Shown: piece by piece, positions 42,923 to 54,300 of the stretch | How positions within the stretch are numbered: position 1 is the first letter of the stretch | Layout of the letters: every line of letters begins with the position of its first letter | Source: Poa pratensis | Lineage: Eukaryota; Streptophyta; Magnoliopsida; Poales; Poaceae | Length of the DNA stretch: 64,000 bases | NCBI GenBank assembly: GCA_947311845.1 | Contig: CAMZMU010000069.1 | Span: 12,312,351-12,376,350 of the forward strand | Reading direction: 5' to 3' | Program-made: the position numbers and the translations under genes | The notes under the pieces: generated by a model | What the model was told of the DNA's origin: nothing | What the model saw: the letters and a program-made list of their open reading frames with translations, nothing else | Databases searched by the model: none

Positions 42923-43041
42923 AGTCAAAAACTTGGCGCGAAGGTGGGATTAACGGCCGCCGCGCGACGGCAGTTAGGCAGGGCGCCGGCGATCGACGCT
43001 TCTTCTTCTTCTTCTTCTTCTTCTCCCTCTGTCCTTTAAAA
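42923..43041 (+). promoter_or_regulatory. Kinase B promoter: W-box-like site, shared block, TATA-like box
   Basis: AGTCAA (reverse TTGACT) is at 42923-42928, CAGTTAGGCAG near 42971 (also present before kinase A near 22096), and TTTAAAACC near 43036. After the TATA-like box both genes have a similar ...GCAGxxxACGTxGCTATCA stretch. This conserved architecture between paralogues marks the likely core promoter. Confidence 0.5.
42999..43024. repeat. (CTT)n microsatellite in kinase B leader
   Basis: Eight to nine CTT units just upstream of the TATA-like region; CT-rich tracts are common in plant 5' regions. Confidence 0.95.
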
Positions 43042-43148
43042 CCCCGCGCTGTGCAGCAAACGTTGCTATCACCAACCCATTTAATTTACCTATCTCCGAT
43101 GTGAGTTTGAGCTCCAGCTATCCCCAGCAACACCACGCGCGCGCTCTC

Positions 43149-46100
43149 ATGGCGGCCACGCCAGCCACGGCCCCCATCTTCACATTTCTCCTCGTTTTCC
43201 TCTTCCTCCACGGCGCAGGCCCGGCTCTCGCAGCCAGCGGCTCGTCGGAAGAGGATGACCGCTCCGCGCTTTTATCATTCAAGGCCGGAGTGTCCGGCGA
43301 CCCCAACCGACTGCTCGCCGGCTGGGGCGCCTCGCCGGACGTGTGCAACTGGACCGGCGTCGCTTGCGACACGGCGTCACTGCGTGTCGTCAAGTTGGTT
43401 CTACCACGCCATAAGCTCTCCGGTGAGGTCTCTCCCGCGCTCGGTAACCTGTCCCACCTCAGGATACTCAACCTCTCCGGCAACCTTTTCGCCGGCAGGT
43501 TCCCGCCGGAGATTGGCAACCTCTCCCGCCTCAAGTCGCTGGACGTGTCGTCGAACATGCTCGCCGGTACTGTCCCGCCGGAGCTCGGCAATATCTCCAG
43601 CCTCAGCTCACTCGATCTCTCCGGGAACGTCTTTGCCGGGGCGGTGCCGCGGGAGCTCGGGAAACTCTCCGGGCTGAAGCAGCTGAGCCTGGGCGTCAAC
43701 CAACTTCAAGGCTCGATTCCGGTGGAGCTCACGCACATCCGGAACCTGGAATATCTAAACCTCGGTGAGAACAACCTCTCAGGTCACATCCCGGCGGCCA
43801 TCTTCTGCAACCTGTCCGCCTTGCACTACATCGACCTCTCCTCCAACATTCTCGACGGCGAGATCCCCATCCGAGCAGAGTGCCCGCTCCCAGACCTGAC
43901 GTTCCTTGTCCTGTGGTCCAACAACCTCGTCGGCGAGATCCCCGCTCGCTCTCCAACTCGACCAAGCTCCGGTGGCTCCTGCTGGAGTCCAACTTCCTCA
44001 CCGGGAGCTGCCGTCGTCCGGCATGTTCAGCGGCATGAGAAGCCTCGAGCTTCTGTACCTGTCGTTCAACTACTTCAAGAGCCCACGCAACAACACCAAC
44101 CTCGAGCCGTTCTTCGCGTCCCTGACAAACTGCACCAGCCTGAAGGAGCTTGCCGTCGCCGGGAACGACCTCGCCGGCACGATCCCACCGGTCGTCGGGC
44201 ACCTCTCCCCGGCACTCACGCAGCTCCACCTGGAGTTCAACAGCATCTTTGGCCCGATACCGGCGAACCTCTCCGACCTCGCTAACCTCACCGCCCTGAA
44301 CCTCTCCCACAACCTCCTCAACGGCTCCATCCCGCCGAGTATCGCCGGCATGCGGCGGCTCGAGCGGCTATACCTCTCAGACAACCTGCTCTCCGGCGAC
44401 ATCCCGTCGTCGCTCGGAGAGGTACCGCGGCTCGGGCTCGTCGACCTATCGAAGAACCGGCTCACCGGCGCCATTCCTGGCACCCTATCTGACCTCACGC
44501 AGCTGCGCGTGCTCTCGCTGCATCACAATGAGCTCGCCGGCGCCATTCCTCCGAGCATCGTGCAGTGCGTGAACCTCCAGAATCTTGATCTCTCCCACAA
44601 CATGTTGCAAGGCGAGATCCCGGCCGACTTGTCCGGGCTGATCGGCTTGTTATACCTGAACCTCTCAGGCAACCATCTGGAAGGCCCGATCCCGGTGACC
44701 ATCAGCAAGATGGTGATGCTGCAAGTGCTCAACCTGTCGTCCAACCGGCTTTCCGGCGCAATCCCGCCGCAGCTCAGCAGCTGCATCGCGCTCGAGTACC
44801 TCGACCTCTCCGGCAACGCTCTGAGAGGCGGCTTACCGGAGACCGTCGGGTCGCTTCCGTTCTTGCAGGTCCTCGACGTGTCCTGCAATGGCCTCACGGG
44901 ACCCCTGCCTCTGTCCCTTGAGACGGCTGCTTGGCTACGGCGTGTCAACTTTTCCTACAACGGTTTCGCCGGCGAGGTGCCGAGCGGCGGGGCCTTCTCG
45001 TGGTTCCCGGCGGACGCGTTTCTCGGCGATTCCGCGCTGTGCACGGCGGTGGGGACGTCGTCGATGGCGCGGGCGCCAGGCTTGAATTTGTGCGGCGGCA
45101 CGAAGCGCAGAGTGCTCCACAACCGGCGGGTGGTTGTGCCCGTCGTCTTCACGGTCGCGAGCTTCACGGTGGCTATCTTTGGGCTCGCCGCGTGTCGCGC
45201 CGTGGCGAGAACGGCGAACGTCGGACGAGATGGGCGGCAATCGACGCTGCTGTCGTTTGGCGGCGACGAGCGGACCGAGAGGGGGGATCACCCGAGGATC
45301 TCACACCGGGAGCTCTCCGAGGCGACAGGCGGCTTCCAACAGTCGGGTCTCATCGGCGCCGGGCGGTTCGGGCGCGTATACGAGGGGACGCTCCGCGACG
45401 GCTCGCGGGTCGCCGTTAAGGTGCTCGACCCGAAGACAGGAGGCGGCGAGGTCTCCCGGAGCTTTAAGCGGGAGTGCGATGTGCTGCGCCGGACGCGCCA
45501 CCGGAACCTGGTGCGCGTGGTCACCACGTGCAGCCAGCCGGACTTCCACGCACTCGTGCTCCCGCTTATGGCCAACGGAAGCCTCGAGAGCTGCCTCTAC
45601 CCGCGCGACGGCGGCACCGGCCGCGGCATTGACCTCGCAATGCTGCTCGCCATCGCCGGAGACGTCGCCGAGGGGCTCGCCTACCTGCACCACTACGCGC
45701 CCGTCCGCGTCGTACACTGCGACCTCAAGCCCAGCAACGTGCTCCTCGACGACGACATGACAGCCGTCGTGGCCGACTTCGGAATTGCGCGGCTTGTCAA
45801 GGAAGTTGGCGACGACCTCGGCGACATCACTGGCTCTGCCGACCCGTGCAACTCCATTACCGGATTGCTGCAAGGTTCCGTGGGCTACATCGCCCCAGGT
45901 AATATATTGTTATTGATCGACTAAGCACATGAACAAATGCATGCCATTATCCATCTCTTAACATTCTCCTTGTGTTCTTGCCTGGTTTCAGAGTACGGGT
46001 TAGGAGGCCATCCTTCAGTAGAAGGCGACGTGTACAGCTTCGGCGTGATGATCCTGGAGCTGATCACCGGGAAGCGGCCGACGGACGTGCTTTTCCAAGA

Positions 46101-46422
46101 GGGGCTCACGCTGCACGACTGGGTCAGGCGGCACTACCCGCACAATTTCGCCGCCGTCGTCGCGCGGTCATGCCTGACGGACACAGGGTCCCCGGCGGTG
46201 CAGTCTGACGAGATGGTCATTGTGGACGACGTCGTGGCCGAGCTGATCGAGCTCGGGCTCGCGTGCACGCAGCACTCGCCGCCGGCGAGGCCGACCATGG
46301 TGGAGGCGTGCCATGAGATCACTCTCCTCAGGGAGGACCTCGCCAAGCGAGGCTGCGCCGCGCCGTCCGTGGCGATGACAGTTAGCCATGGGTCATGCTC
46401 CACCACGGATTCGTCTTTCTGA
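43149..46422 (+). CDS. LRR receptor kinase B (non-RD, At2g24130-like), two apparent frameshifts
   Basis: Exon 1 is 43149-45898 and exon 2 45992-46422, with the intron at the same codon as in kinase A. The start is the ATG of MAATPATAPIFTFLLVFLFL, a good signal peptide. An LRRNT_2 cap (EEDDRSALLSFKAG, CNWTGVAC), a long LRR array, a transmembrane stretch near residue 661 (VVVPVVFTVASFTVAIFGLA) and a kinase domain follow. Kinase motifs are GAGRFGRVYEG, VAVKVL, VVHCDLKPSN, DFGIARL and GDVYSFGVMILELITGKRPTD. The Cys before the catalytic Asp makes it non-RD. Two net one-base losses, near 43938-43945 and near 44004, shift the frame within about 70 bp of each other in the LRR array; the flanking sequence is clean, with about 1,060 residues expected. 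It is a clear paralogue of kinase A, and its 3' end is duplicated at 63157-64000. Confidence 0.86.
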
Positions 46423-46680
46423 CAAACTGTTGTGAATTCAGGTTATAGTTATGCGGCGCTTACACATTTTGGTCCTCTATTGATCTAGCTAGTTTGTATT
46501 GTTTGAGTTACTTGTATTTCCCATCTTTTAGTTCTGTTATTATTAAGAACATATATAATTTTACCATACCGTTTTAGAAATTCAACTACTCCATTATAAC
46601 ACTATACGAAGAGCCAGTTTCTAAACACAAAGTATTGATTATACTTGATGAAACACAAAATATGGGCGCTTGGGCCTCTT

Positions 46681-48536
46681 ACAAAACTGAAAAAGCGTTG
46701 TTCTCCCCTTACAAAACTGCGTCTCCCGGGTGTAGGCGTGTGTACCGGACACGGCGTTTTGAGGCACGGGTGCGGATGCACCCGTTATGTAAAACTTTCT
46801 TTTTTCAAAATGTTAATTTAAATAAAATTTCAGATATACATCATGACATTTATGTTAGCACAAAAAGTTTCCCGATAAAGTTAAATTTTTGTGACCTGTG
46901 CAGAAAAGACAAAAAAAAATCGCGTACAAAGTCATGCTGAAAACCCCCGATTTGTCTTTTTTTTACAGCCCGCAAAAAATGTCTTTTTTCACGAAACTTT
47001 TTGTGCTAACATAAAATGTCATGTAGTATATCCGAAAATTTTATTTGCAACTTTTTCACATTTTAAAAAATGTTTTTGAGCAGTGGGTGCATCTAAACTT
47101 ATGATCCAATATGGATTTCTGGTGTGTACCTTTTTTTTTTGGAACACTTGAAGCAAAATAGGGGCGTGTAGATAACTGTTCTCGTGGTGTACTAATTTCG
47201 CTCTTTCCATAACAATAATAACAAGATGCGATCAGAAAGTATAGTTGCTCGTGCTTCCAAGCCGATGATGAGTACCGATGTCCACATATCTATACATATC
47301 AGTGAATTATTTTGCACAAATGGAAACCGTTATATATCGCAGAAGAGTTGTAATCACAAAACTCCAGTTTTCATAAGAAAAAAACAATATATACAGAAGT
47401 GCTAAACTGAATTTGGACCCAAAAGTAATTATGCGGCAATGAGCTTTTGGATGTCCTTCTGCAAGAAAGTTCATGCATGAAGGCTGTGAGCTGCGGGAAA
47501 CATCAACAGATGGTCCAAAAGAATAAAATGCATGGAATTTGACAGATGTAATTCATAAAATTAAGAGAGGATTAAGGAATATGCCACTCATTACAAAAGT
47601 TGTCGTCTTAAATTGAGAGGAACAAAATGGGCCGAAAGTTAAATAGTGGCTAAATTCGAGATAAAGTAACTGGACCTTTGACTGATGGACGATGTCATTC
47701 CAGTCCATAGTGATAACGTGAAATGCGATTACACGTCATATAACCCGTCTACTGCTGCAATTTGATACTTTGTAGTACCGAAAGTGAGCACATAAGGGCC
47801 TGTTTGGAATGAATGTGTTTCGTGTGAAGATCGGTATTTATCTCAAAATTAACCAAGTATACTTTTGACTAAATGCGCTTTATTTCTGGACTCTTATCTT
47901 CACTTTCACCTAATGTTCTGAATTACATAATCCCACTATAGGCAGAAGGAGATTGACAAACTTGCCAAGCCTATACTGCTTGCCGGTGGTTGTGGGTGCC
48001 CCGTGGACCATTGTCAGAAACATTCAGCAGGAACTGTTAACATAATTCCAGCATCTAAACCTTGACCGATCATTGGAACCTGGATCATGTGCCCTTTGGA
48101 TCAGGCAAGTAGATCTAAGGTTCCCCAAGGACCGCCAACACTGTTCTAGGAATTATTGTTCTGTAATTCTGTTGGACAAGGCTTACTTTTAGGTGGATGT
48201 CCACAACCCAAGATTTGAGCCTGCAAGGGACTGGGGCTGTGCGTTTATATATATGAATACGTGAGCATTTATTTGGTATCCTTTTAGAAACACATGCCAA
48301 CATCAACATACGCTTTGGAATCTAAGAAACATAGACCCGGGTTCACTCTAATTAGTGAAAATTTGAAAGATCACACTAAATGCTCATAGCTTTAGTTAGC
48401 GCCCACTGTTCTTTACAGTCACTATATAAAAGAGAAAAAATGAGACCGTTTATTTCGGAACTCAAATTTGGAGATCAAGTAAACAGGAGAAAGAGTGGTA
48501 TAAAGCGAGAGAGAAGCTTCACAAACCTCAATTTGG
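46681..48536. repeat. 1.86-kb tandem duplicate, unit 1
   Basis: Matches 48567-50423 in direct orientation with an offset of 1,885-1,887 and only scattered differences. No protein domain is recognised. It includes a foldback segment (46792-47077) and low-copy AT-rich DNA. The edges do not start TG and end CA, and only 30 bp separate the units, so this is a tandem segmental duplication, not an LTR pair. Confidence 0.95.
46792..47077. mobile_element. Foldback/MITE-like element
   Basis: About 80 bp (46792-46871, AAACTTTCTTTTTTCAAAATG through AGCACAAAAAGTTTC) is mirrored imperfectly at 46999-47077. The centre is T/A-rich. A copy lies at the equivalent place in the second tandem unit (about 48677-48964). 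Class and target duplication unresolved. Confidence 0.55.
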
Positions 48537-48566
48537 AATGGTGAAGTCGTTGGTGGATACCTCTCC

Positions 48567-50423
48567 ACAAAACCGAGAAAGCGTTGTTCTCCCCTTACAA
48601 AACCGCGTCTCCGGGTTTAGGCGTGTGTACCGGACAAGGCGTTTTGAGGCACGGGTGCGGATGCACCCGTTATGTAAAACTTTCTTTTTTCAAAATGTTA
48701 ATACAAATAAAATTTCAGATATACATCATCACATTTATGTTAGCACAAAAAGTTTCCCGATAAAAATAAATTTTTGTGACCTGTGCAGAAAAGACAAAAA
48801 AAAAATCGCGTACAAAGTCATGCTGAAAACCCCCGATTTGTCTTTTTTTGACAGCCCACAAAAAATGTCTTTTTTCACGAAACTTTTTGTGCTAACATAA
48901 AATGTCATGTAGTATATCCGAAAGTTTTATTTGCAACTTTTTCACATTTAAAAAATGTTTTTGAGCAGTGGGTGCATCTAAACTTATGATCCAATATGGA
49001 TTTCCGGTGTGTACCTTTTTTTTTTGGAACACTTGAAGCAAAATATGGGCGTGTAGATAACTGTTCTCGTGGTGTACTAATTTCGCTCTTTCCATAACAA
49101 TAATAACAAGATGCGATCAGAAAGTATAGTTGCTCGTGCTTCCAACCCGACGATGAGTACCGATGTCCACATATATCTATACATATCAGTGAATTATTTT
49201 GCACAAATGGAAACCGTTATATATCGCAGAAGAGTTGTAATCACAAGACTCCAGTTTTCATAAGAAAAAAACAATATATACAGAAGTGCTAAACTGAATT
49301 TGGACCCAAAAGTAATTATGCGGCAATGAGCTTTTGGATGTCCTTCTGCAAGAAAGTTCATGCATGAAGGCTGTGAGCTGCGGGAAACATCAACAGATGG
49401 TCCAAAAGAATAAAATGCATGGAATTTGACAGATGTAATTCGTAAAATTAAGAGAGGATTAAGGAATATGCCACTCATTACAAAACTTGTCGTCTTAAAT
49501 TGAGAGGAACAAAATGGGCCGAAAGTTAAATAGTGTCTAAATTCGAGATAAAGTAACTGGACCTTTGACTGATGGACGATGTCATTCCAGTCCATAGTGA
49601 TAACGTGAAATGCGATTACACGTCATATAACCCGTCTACTGCTGCAATTTGATACTTTGTAGTACCGAAAGTGAGCACATAAGGGCCTGTTTGGAATGAA
49701 CGTGTTTCGTGTGAAGATCGGTATTTATCTCAAAATTAACCAAGTATACTTTTGACTAAATGCGCTTTATTTCCGGACTCTTATCTTCACTTTCACCTAA
49801 TGTTCTGAATTACATAATCCCACTATAGGCAGAAGGAGATTGACAAACTTGCCAAGCCTATACTGCTTGCCGGTGGCTGCGGGTGCCCCGTGGACCATTG
49901 TCAGAAACAGTCAGCAGGAACTGTTAACATAATTCCAGCATCTAAACCTTGACCGATCATTGGAACCTGGATCATGTGCCCTTTGGATCAGGCAAGTAGA
50001 TCTAAGGTTCCCCAAGGACCGCCAACACAGTTCTAGGAGTTATTGTTCTGTAATTCTGTTGGACAAGGCTTACTTTTAGGTGGATGTCCACAACCCAAGA
50101 TTTGAGCCTGCAAGGGACTGGGGCTGTGCGTTTTTATATATGAATACGTGAGCATTTATTTGGTATCCTTTTAGAAACACATGCCAACATCAACATACGC
50201 TTTGGAATCTTAGAAACATAGACCCGGGTTCACTCTAATTAGTGAAAATTTGAAAGATCACACTAAATGCTCATAGCTTTAGTTAGCGCCCACTGTTCTT
50301 TACAGTCACTATATAAAAGAGAAAGAATGAGACCGTTTATTTCGGAACCCAAATTTGGAGATCAAGTAAACAGGAGAAAGAGTGGTATAAAGCGAGAGAG
50401 AAGCTTCACAAACCTCAATTTGG
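48567..50423. repeat. 1.86-kb tandem duplicate, unit 2
   Basis: Second copy of 46681-48536. Differences are mainly single substitutions and small run-length changes. The right edge falls in CTCAATTTGG, after which sequence diverges (CCCGG here against AATGG after unit 1). Confidence 0.95.
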
Positions 50424-51594
50424 CCCGGTTGACGCAATGGAAACATTTCTTTGTAAGCTGGCTTCCACTAATGCAGTAGCACTTCAACGTGCATCACAGG
50501 GAAACATCCACCATGGGGAAGAAAAATATCAAAATCATCTCAAGAGGCGCGCATTCGTGGATTGATGGCTCCATGCCTGAGAAAAGAAAAAGGCGTGTAT
50601 TTTTACCAGTTGGATGGGAACAAGAACTCGGCGACAAGAACAAGAACTCGGCGTTGACGATGCCGACTAGACGAGCTCGCACACCACTCCTCGCCAAGCC
50701 TCGCCAAGCCCAAGTCACAAGTCACGCGATACCCGCACGCGGTTCCGCTGACGCTGGGCTTGTACTTATAGAGAATAAGGTTGGATTGGAGGGAAGAAGA
50801 TGAGGGGAGTATTTCGGTTCTGTTTCTGGCTTATTTGGAGCGATGGAGAGGATGGATGGACGAGATGAGTTGTGCCATGGATCAGTGACCTGGCAGGCAG
50901 ACCGGTGGAAACCAAACGTCCTCAGGTATTTACTCAACAGTTGGAAAAATCTACTACCATCATGTTTTAATTAGCGTCCCTTCGGCATTTACTCAACAGT
51001 TGGGAAAACCTATACCATCATGTTTTAATTAGCCCCATGGTGGCTTCCGAGGGGATGGATGTGGCCAATCCGATTAAATGACCTCTCTCTACATATCCTT
51101 ATTCTATTCTACAACCCGGTCTTATGTAGTGTGTAGACTCCTTCAAACCATAGAGGCTGACGGTCTCATTGAAACGACAGACAACCATTCGTTTTGGGAA
51201 GACACATATTAAGGCGGCATACAATCGCTCAAGAAACATTGCGATTTTTGGGAAGACAGTATCAAAGATAAAGTTGGGTCATACCTAGATACAAAGTATG
51301 GCCATTCTTTCCTTTTTGTGAGATTTTTGTGAAGACATTATCGACGATGACAGAAAGTTGGGTCATGCCTAATCAGATACAAAGTATGGCCATTCTGTCC
51401 TTTTGGGAAGACATTACCACAAACTATCATCATATATTCATTTGACAAAGCGCTGCGATTTAATTCAACGCCCGAAATGTCTGGCCATGTCAATGATTAC
51501 AAACATATACCACTGAATGTTTGATTTTTCTGAATTCAGGAGCACCCGCTACCAAATTCATTGAAACTGGTGACATACACACCCAGGTCTCATA

Positions 51595-51598
<4 letters not shown>
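50424..51598. other. Intergenic with short local duplications
   Basis: No gene recognised. TTTACTCAACAGTTGG...CATCATGTTTTAATTAG occurs twice (about 50930-50974 and 50989-51034). A segment with AAAGTTGGGTCAT and ATACAAAGTATGGCCATTCT occurs twice (about 51271-51314 and 51354-51397). A small open frame at 50489-50803 lacks known domains. Confidence 0.55.

Positions 51599-51653
<55 letters not shown>
51599..51653. repeat. (CA)27 microsatellite
   Basis: About 27 uninterrupted CA units, likely highly polymorphic. Confidence 0.98.
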
Positions 51654-51654
<1 letters not shown>

Positions 51655-52013
51655 AGCTTCCAGCGTAAATTCATTTCCTGCTCTACTACTCCAGCGGAAA
51701 AGCTCACCACACCACAAGCTACTTATTATAGCTACAGAACAGTAAACAAACATCTCCCGCAATCACACATAAACCTTGATATTTAACTAGTGACAACAAC
51801 ATCAAGACAACTTCAGACTCCACAATGTGCCATCCCCATCATCGGGAGAGAAACATGCATGAATGTGATCGACCATCGTCTAGTCTCGGACGCACCAATC
51901 AGGGCCCAACCTTTCACTCGTGCCGAAGAACTCACCAGCCACCACCAACTTGGCTCCGGCTATTTGCTTGATTCACACCTTTTGCAAACCAGCCCAGTGA
52001 CGAAGCCAGGCAC

Positions 52014-52577
52014 CTGGCGAGTAATAACAGAGTTAGTAGGATAAACAGGTAAAAACTCCTTTAAAAAGGCATGCATCATTACCCACTCTCCATAATTTCC
52101 AATGAAGAGAACAGAAGAACGACGTATGGTTAAAATTTTATCTTCAATAGTGAAAAGGTTCTACTAAGCTCCAGTTACAGTTAGCGCACAACGCGAAACG
52201 GTAGAAGATACAAACAACTACAAGACAACCAACGCGCCAAGAGCAGAAACTAAAGGGGAAACAGACCAGATGGCCAAGTGCGCCTGGCGAGTAATAACAG
52301 TTAGTAGGATTAACCGGTAAAAATCCTTTTAAACAAGCATGCATCATTACTCACTCTCCACAAAGTCCAAACAAGAGAACAGAAGAACGACAGATGGTAA
52401 AGCTTTGTCTTCAATAGAGAAAATGTTCAACTAAGCTCCAGTTACAGTTAGTGCACAACTCCAACCGTAAAAATACAAAACATCTAACGGTCTATATATT
52501 CTCTTGCAAGTAAGCAAATAGAAGACAACCAAGACACCAAGGGCAGGATCTAAGGGGAAACAAACCAGATGGCACCG
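52014..52577. repeat. Tandem duplication, about 271-bp units
   Basis: CTGGCGAGTAATAACAG starts each unit (about 52014 and 52285). The units share GCATGCATCATTAC, AGAGAACAGAAGAACGAC, CTAAGCTCCAGTTACAGTTA and GGGGAAACA(G/A)ACCAGATGGC with moderate divergence, so this duplication is older than the SCPL one. Confidence 0.85.
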
Positions 52578-52699
52578 GTTTCACGGAAATAGTTCACACT
52601 GCAGAGAAATAAAAGCAATGCACTAAAGCTATCGAAGCAACAACGCAATATAGCATGCCATGCGTGTGCACGGCCCTCGGCAAGAAGGTTGCACCATCA

Positions 52700-54300
52700 C
52701 TGGGTAGTGTCAACTTTCTTCAGAAAGCAATTCAGCAGCAGTTTAGGGACAGAAAATCCATCTTTTAGTAAGCAGAAGCATATCAATAAGGCAACAGAAT
52801 TCATCCTAGGCAGCATTGTGTTAACTCACAAAACAGCAATCGGCTAGCTGGTCCGATTACAGCAAGTAAGAGGACACAGGAACTGGTCCGATTTCAAAAA
52901 CGTCTTATGAAAAGAAGTAATCAATAAAGCTTGACACGATTTTCATGTCAGGCAGCGATTTGGCAACAGTTTCGCGACAGAAACCCATCTCGCACTAAGC
53001 AGCAGCACATGCATCAATAAGACAACAGGATTCATCTTAGGCAGCATTGTGCTGTGAAAAAGCAATCAGCTAGCTAGCACCTAAGCATCACGCACAAGGT
53101 AGCCAAAGACGGTTTCATAACAGAGACGGGTGTCGTTCCAGCATAGATAACATGATCGCATAGCAAAAAATATTGAAGAAACTTAGCTAAGATAGGGCAG
53201 ATAATGTTCTTATCAGTTTTGACGTTATAAAAAAAGATAATAGATCCCAGAGACTCTCTACTGTAGAACCAAAATTGTAGGCAGTAACCAGGTTTACAAC
53301 CATGGTATCACAGAGCAGCACTTAGAGAGGAGAGAAGCACCACAAGCTCACCTAAATCACAGATCGAATAAGAGGCAACGGTTGCGACGCAATGAACTTG
53401 CTGCCAACATAAATCAGCCAGAGATGGAGTAGTCCAACCCGAGGGCCGGCCAGACCTACGACCGCGCGCCAGGTGCAGGACCCACGGCCGGATCACTTCG
53501 GACCGAAATGCCGACGAGCAGGAGCAGCAGCAGCCGATTCCCTACAACAGATGTACAAGCAACTTTATAAAACACCAGTCCTTACTTGATCGTGACAGTA
53601 AAATATCGATACATCATCACAACTGGCTGGCCAAATATTACTAGGTTCAAGTAACATGATCACACATACTACTAGTTCAAGTAACAAGGACAGATAGTAT
53701 ATCAAAGGGGGAAAGGATGCCTCGCCAAATGACACTTAAAAAGGGAACTATTAAACAAAATGTTGGTAAAAAAATGAAATAATTGATGATAAGGGAGGCA
53801 ATGTAACTTCTTCAAACTTAATAAAAGAGTTTAGAACAAGAAATCTTAAAAGTACTTGATCCAAATTAACGAACCAGCTGCCGCCTTCTTATCATCCATA
53901 GAGGGAACCATCAAATCTTACACAACCTAACCCAATGCTAGACGTGGCAATTTGCTAACAACATTTCGTCATCAAATCCGGACTATAGAAAGTAAGAGGA
54001 CTATGGAACTGGTCCGATTACATAATTCTTATTACAAAAGGAATTAACAAAGCTAGAAACAATTTCAAGTCAGGAAGCAATTCTGCAGCAGTTTAGGGAC
54101 AGAAATCCATCTTTGAATAAGCAGAAGCACATGCATCAATAAGGCAACAGAATTAATCCTAATCAGCATTGCGTTAAATCACAAAACAGACAGCAAGTAA
54201 GAGGACTCTGGGCTCTCTGATTTCAAAAATTTCTTATGAAAAGGAGTAAATAGAGCATGAACCAATTTTCAAGCCAGGCAGCGATTTGGCAACATGCATG
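52700..54300. repeat. Dispersed family of about 190-bp local repeats
   Basis: Four partial copies (about 52705-52845, 52862-53055, 53985-54190 and 54192-54300) share AAGTAAGAGGAC, CTTATGAAAAG, TCAGGCAGCGATTTGGCAAC and CATGCATCAATAAG(G/A)CAACAG. They occupy predicted intronic or downstream space of the putative minus-strand transcript. No coding potential. Confidence 0.75.

Noticed and set aside
47796..47807. Tourist/Harbinger MITE suggested by GGGCCTGTTTGG
   Set aside because: No matching inverted end or TTA/TAA duplication was found nearby; the motif alone is too short.
46681..50423. Pair of 1.86-kb direct repeats as LTRs of a retrotransposon
   Set aside because: They are only 30 bp apart, lack TG...CA ends, primer site and target duplication; tandem duplication fits better.
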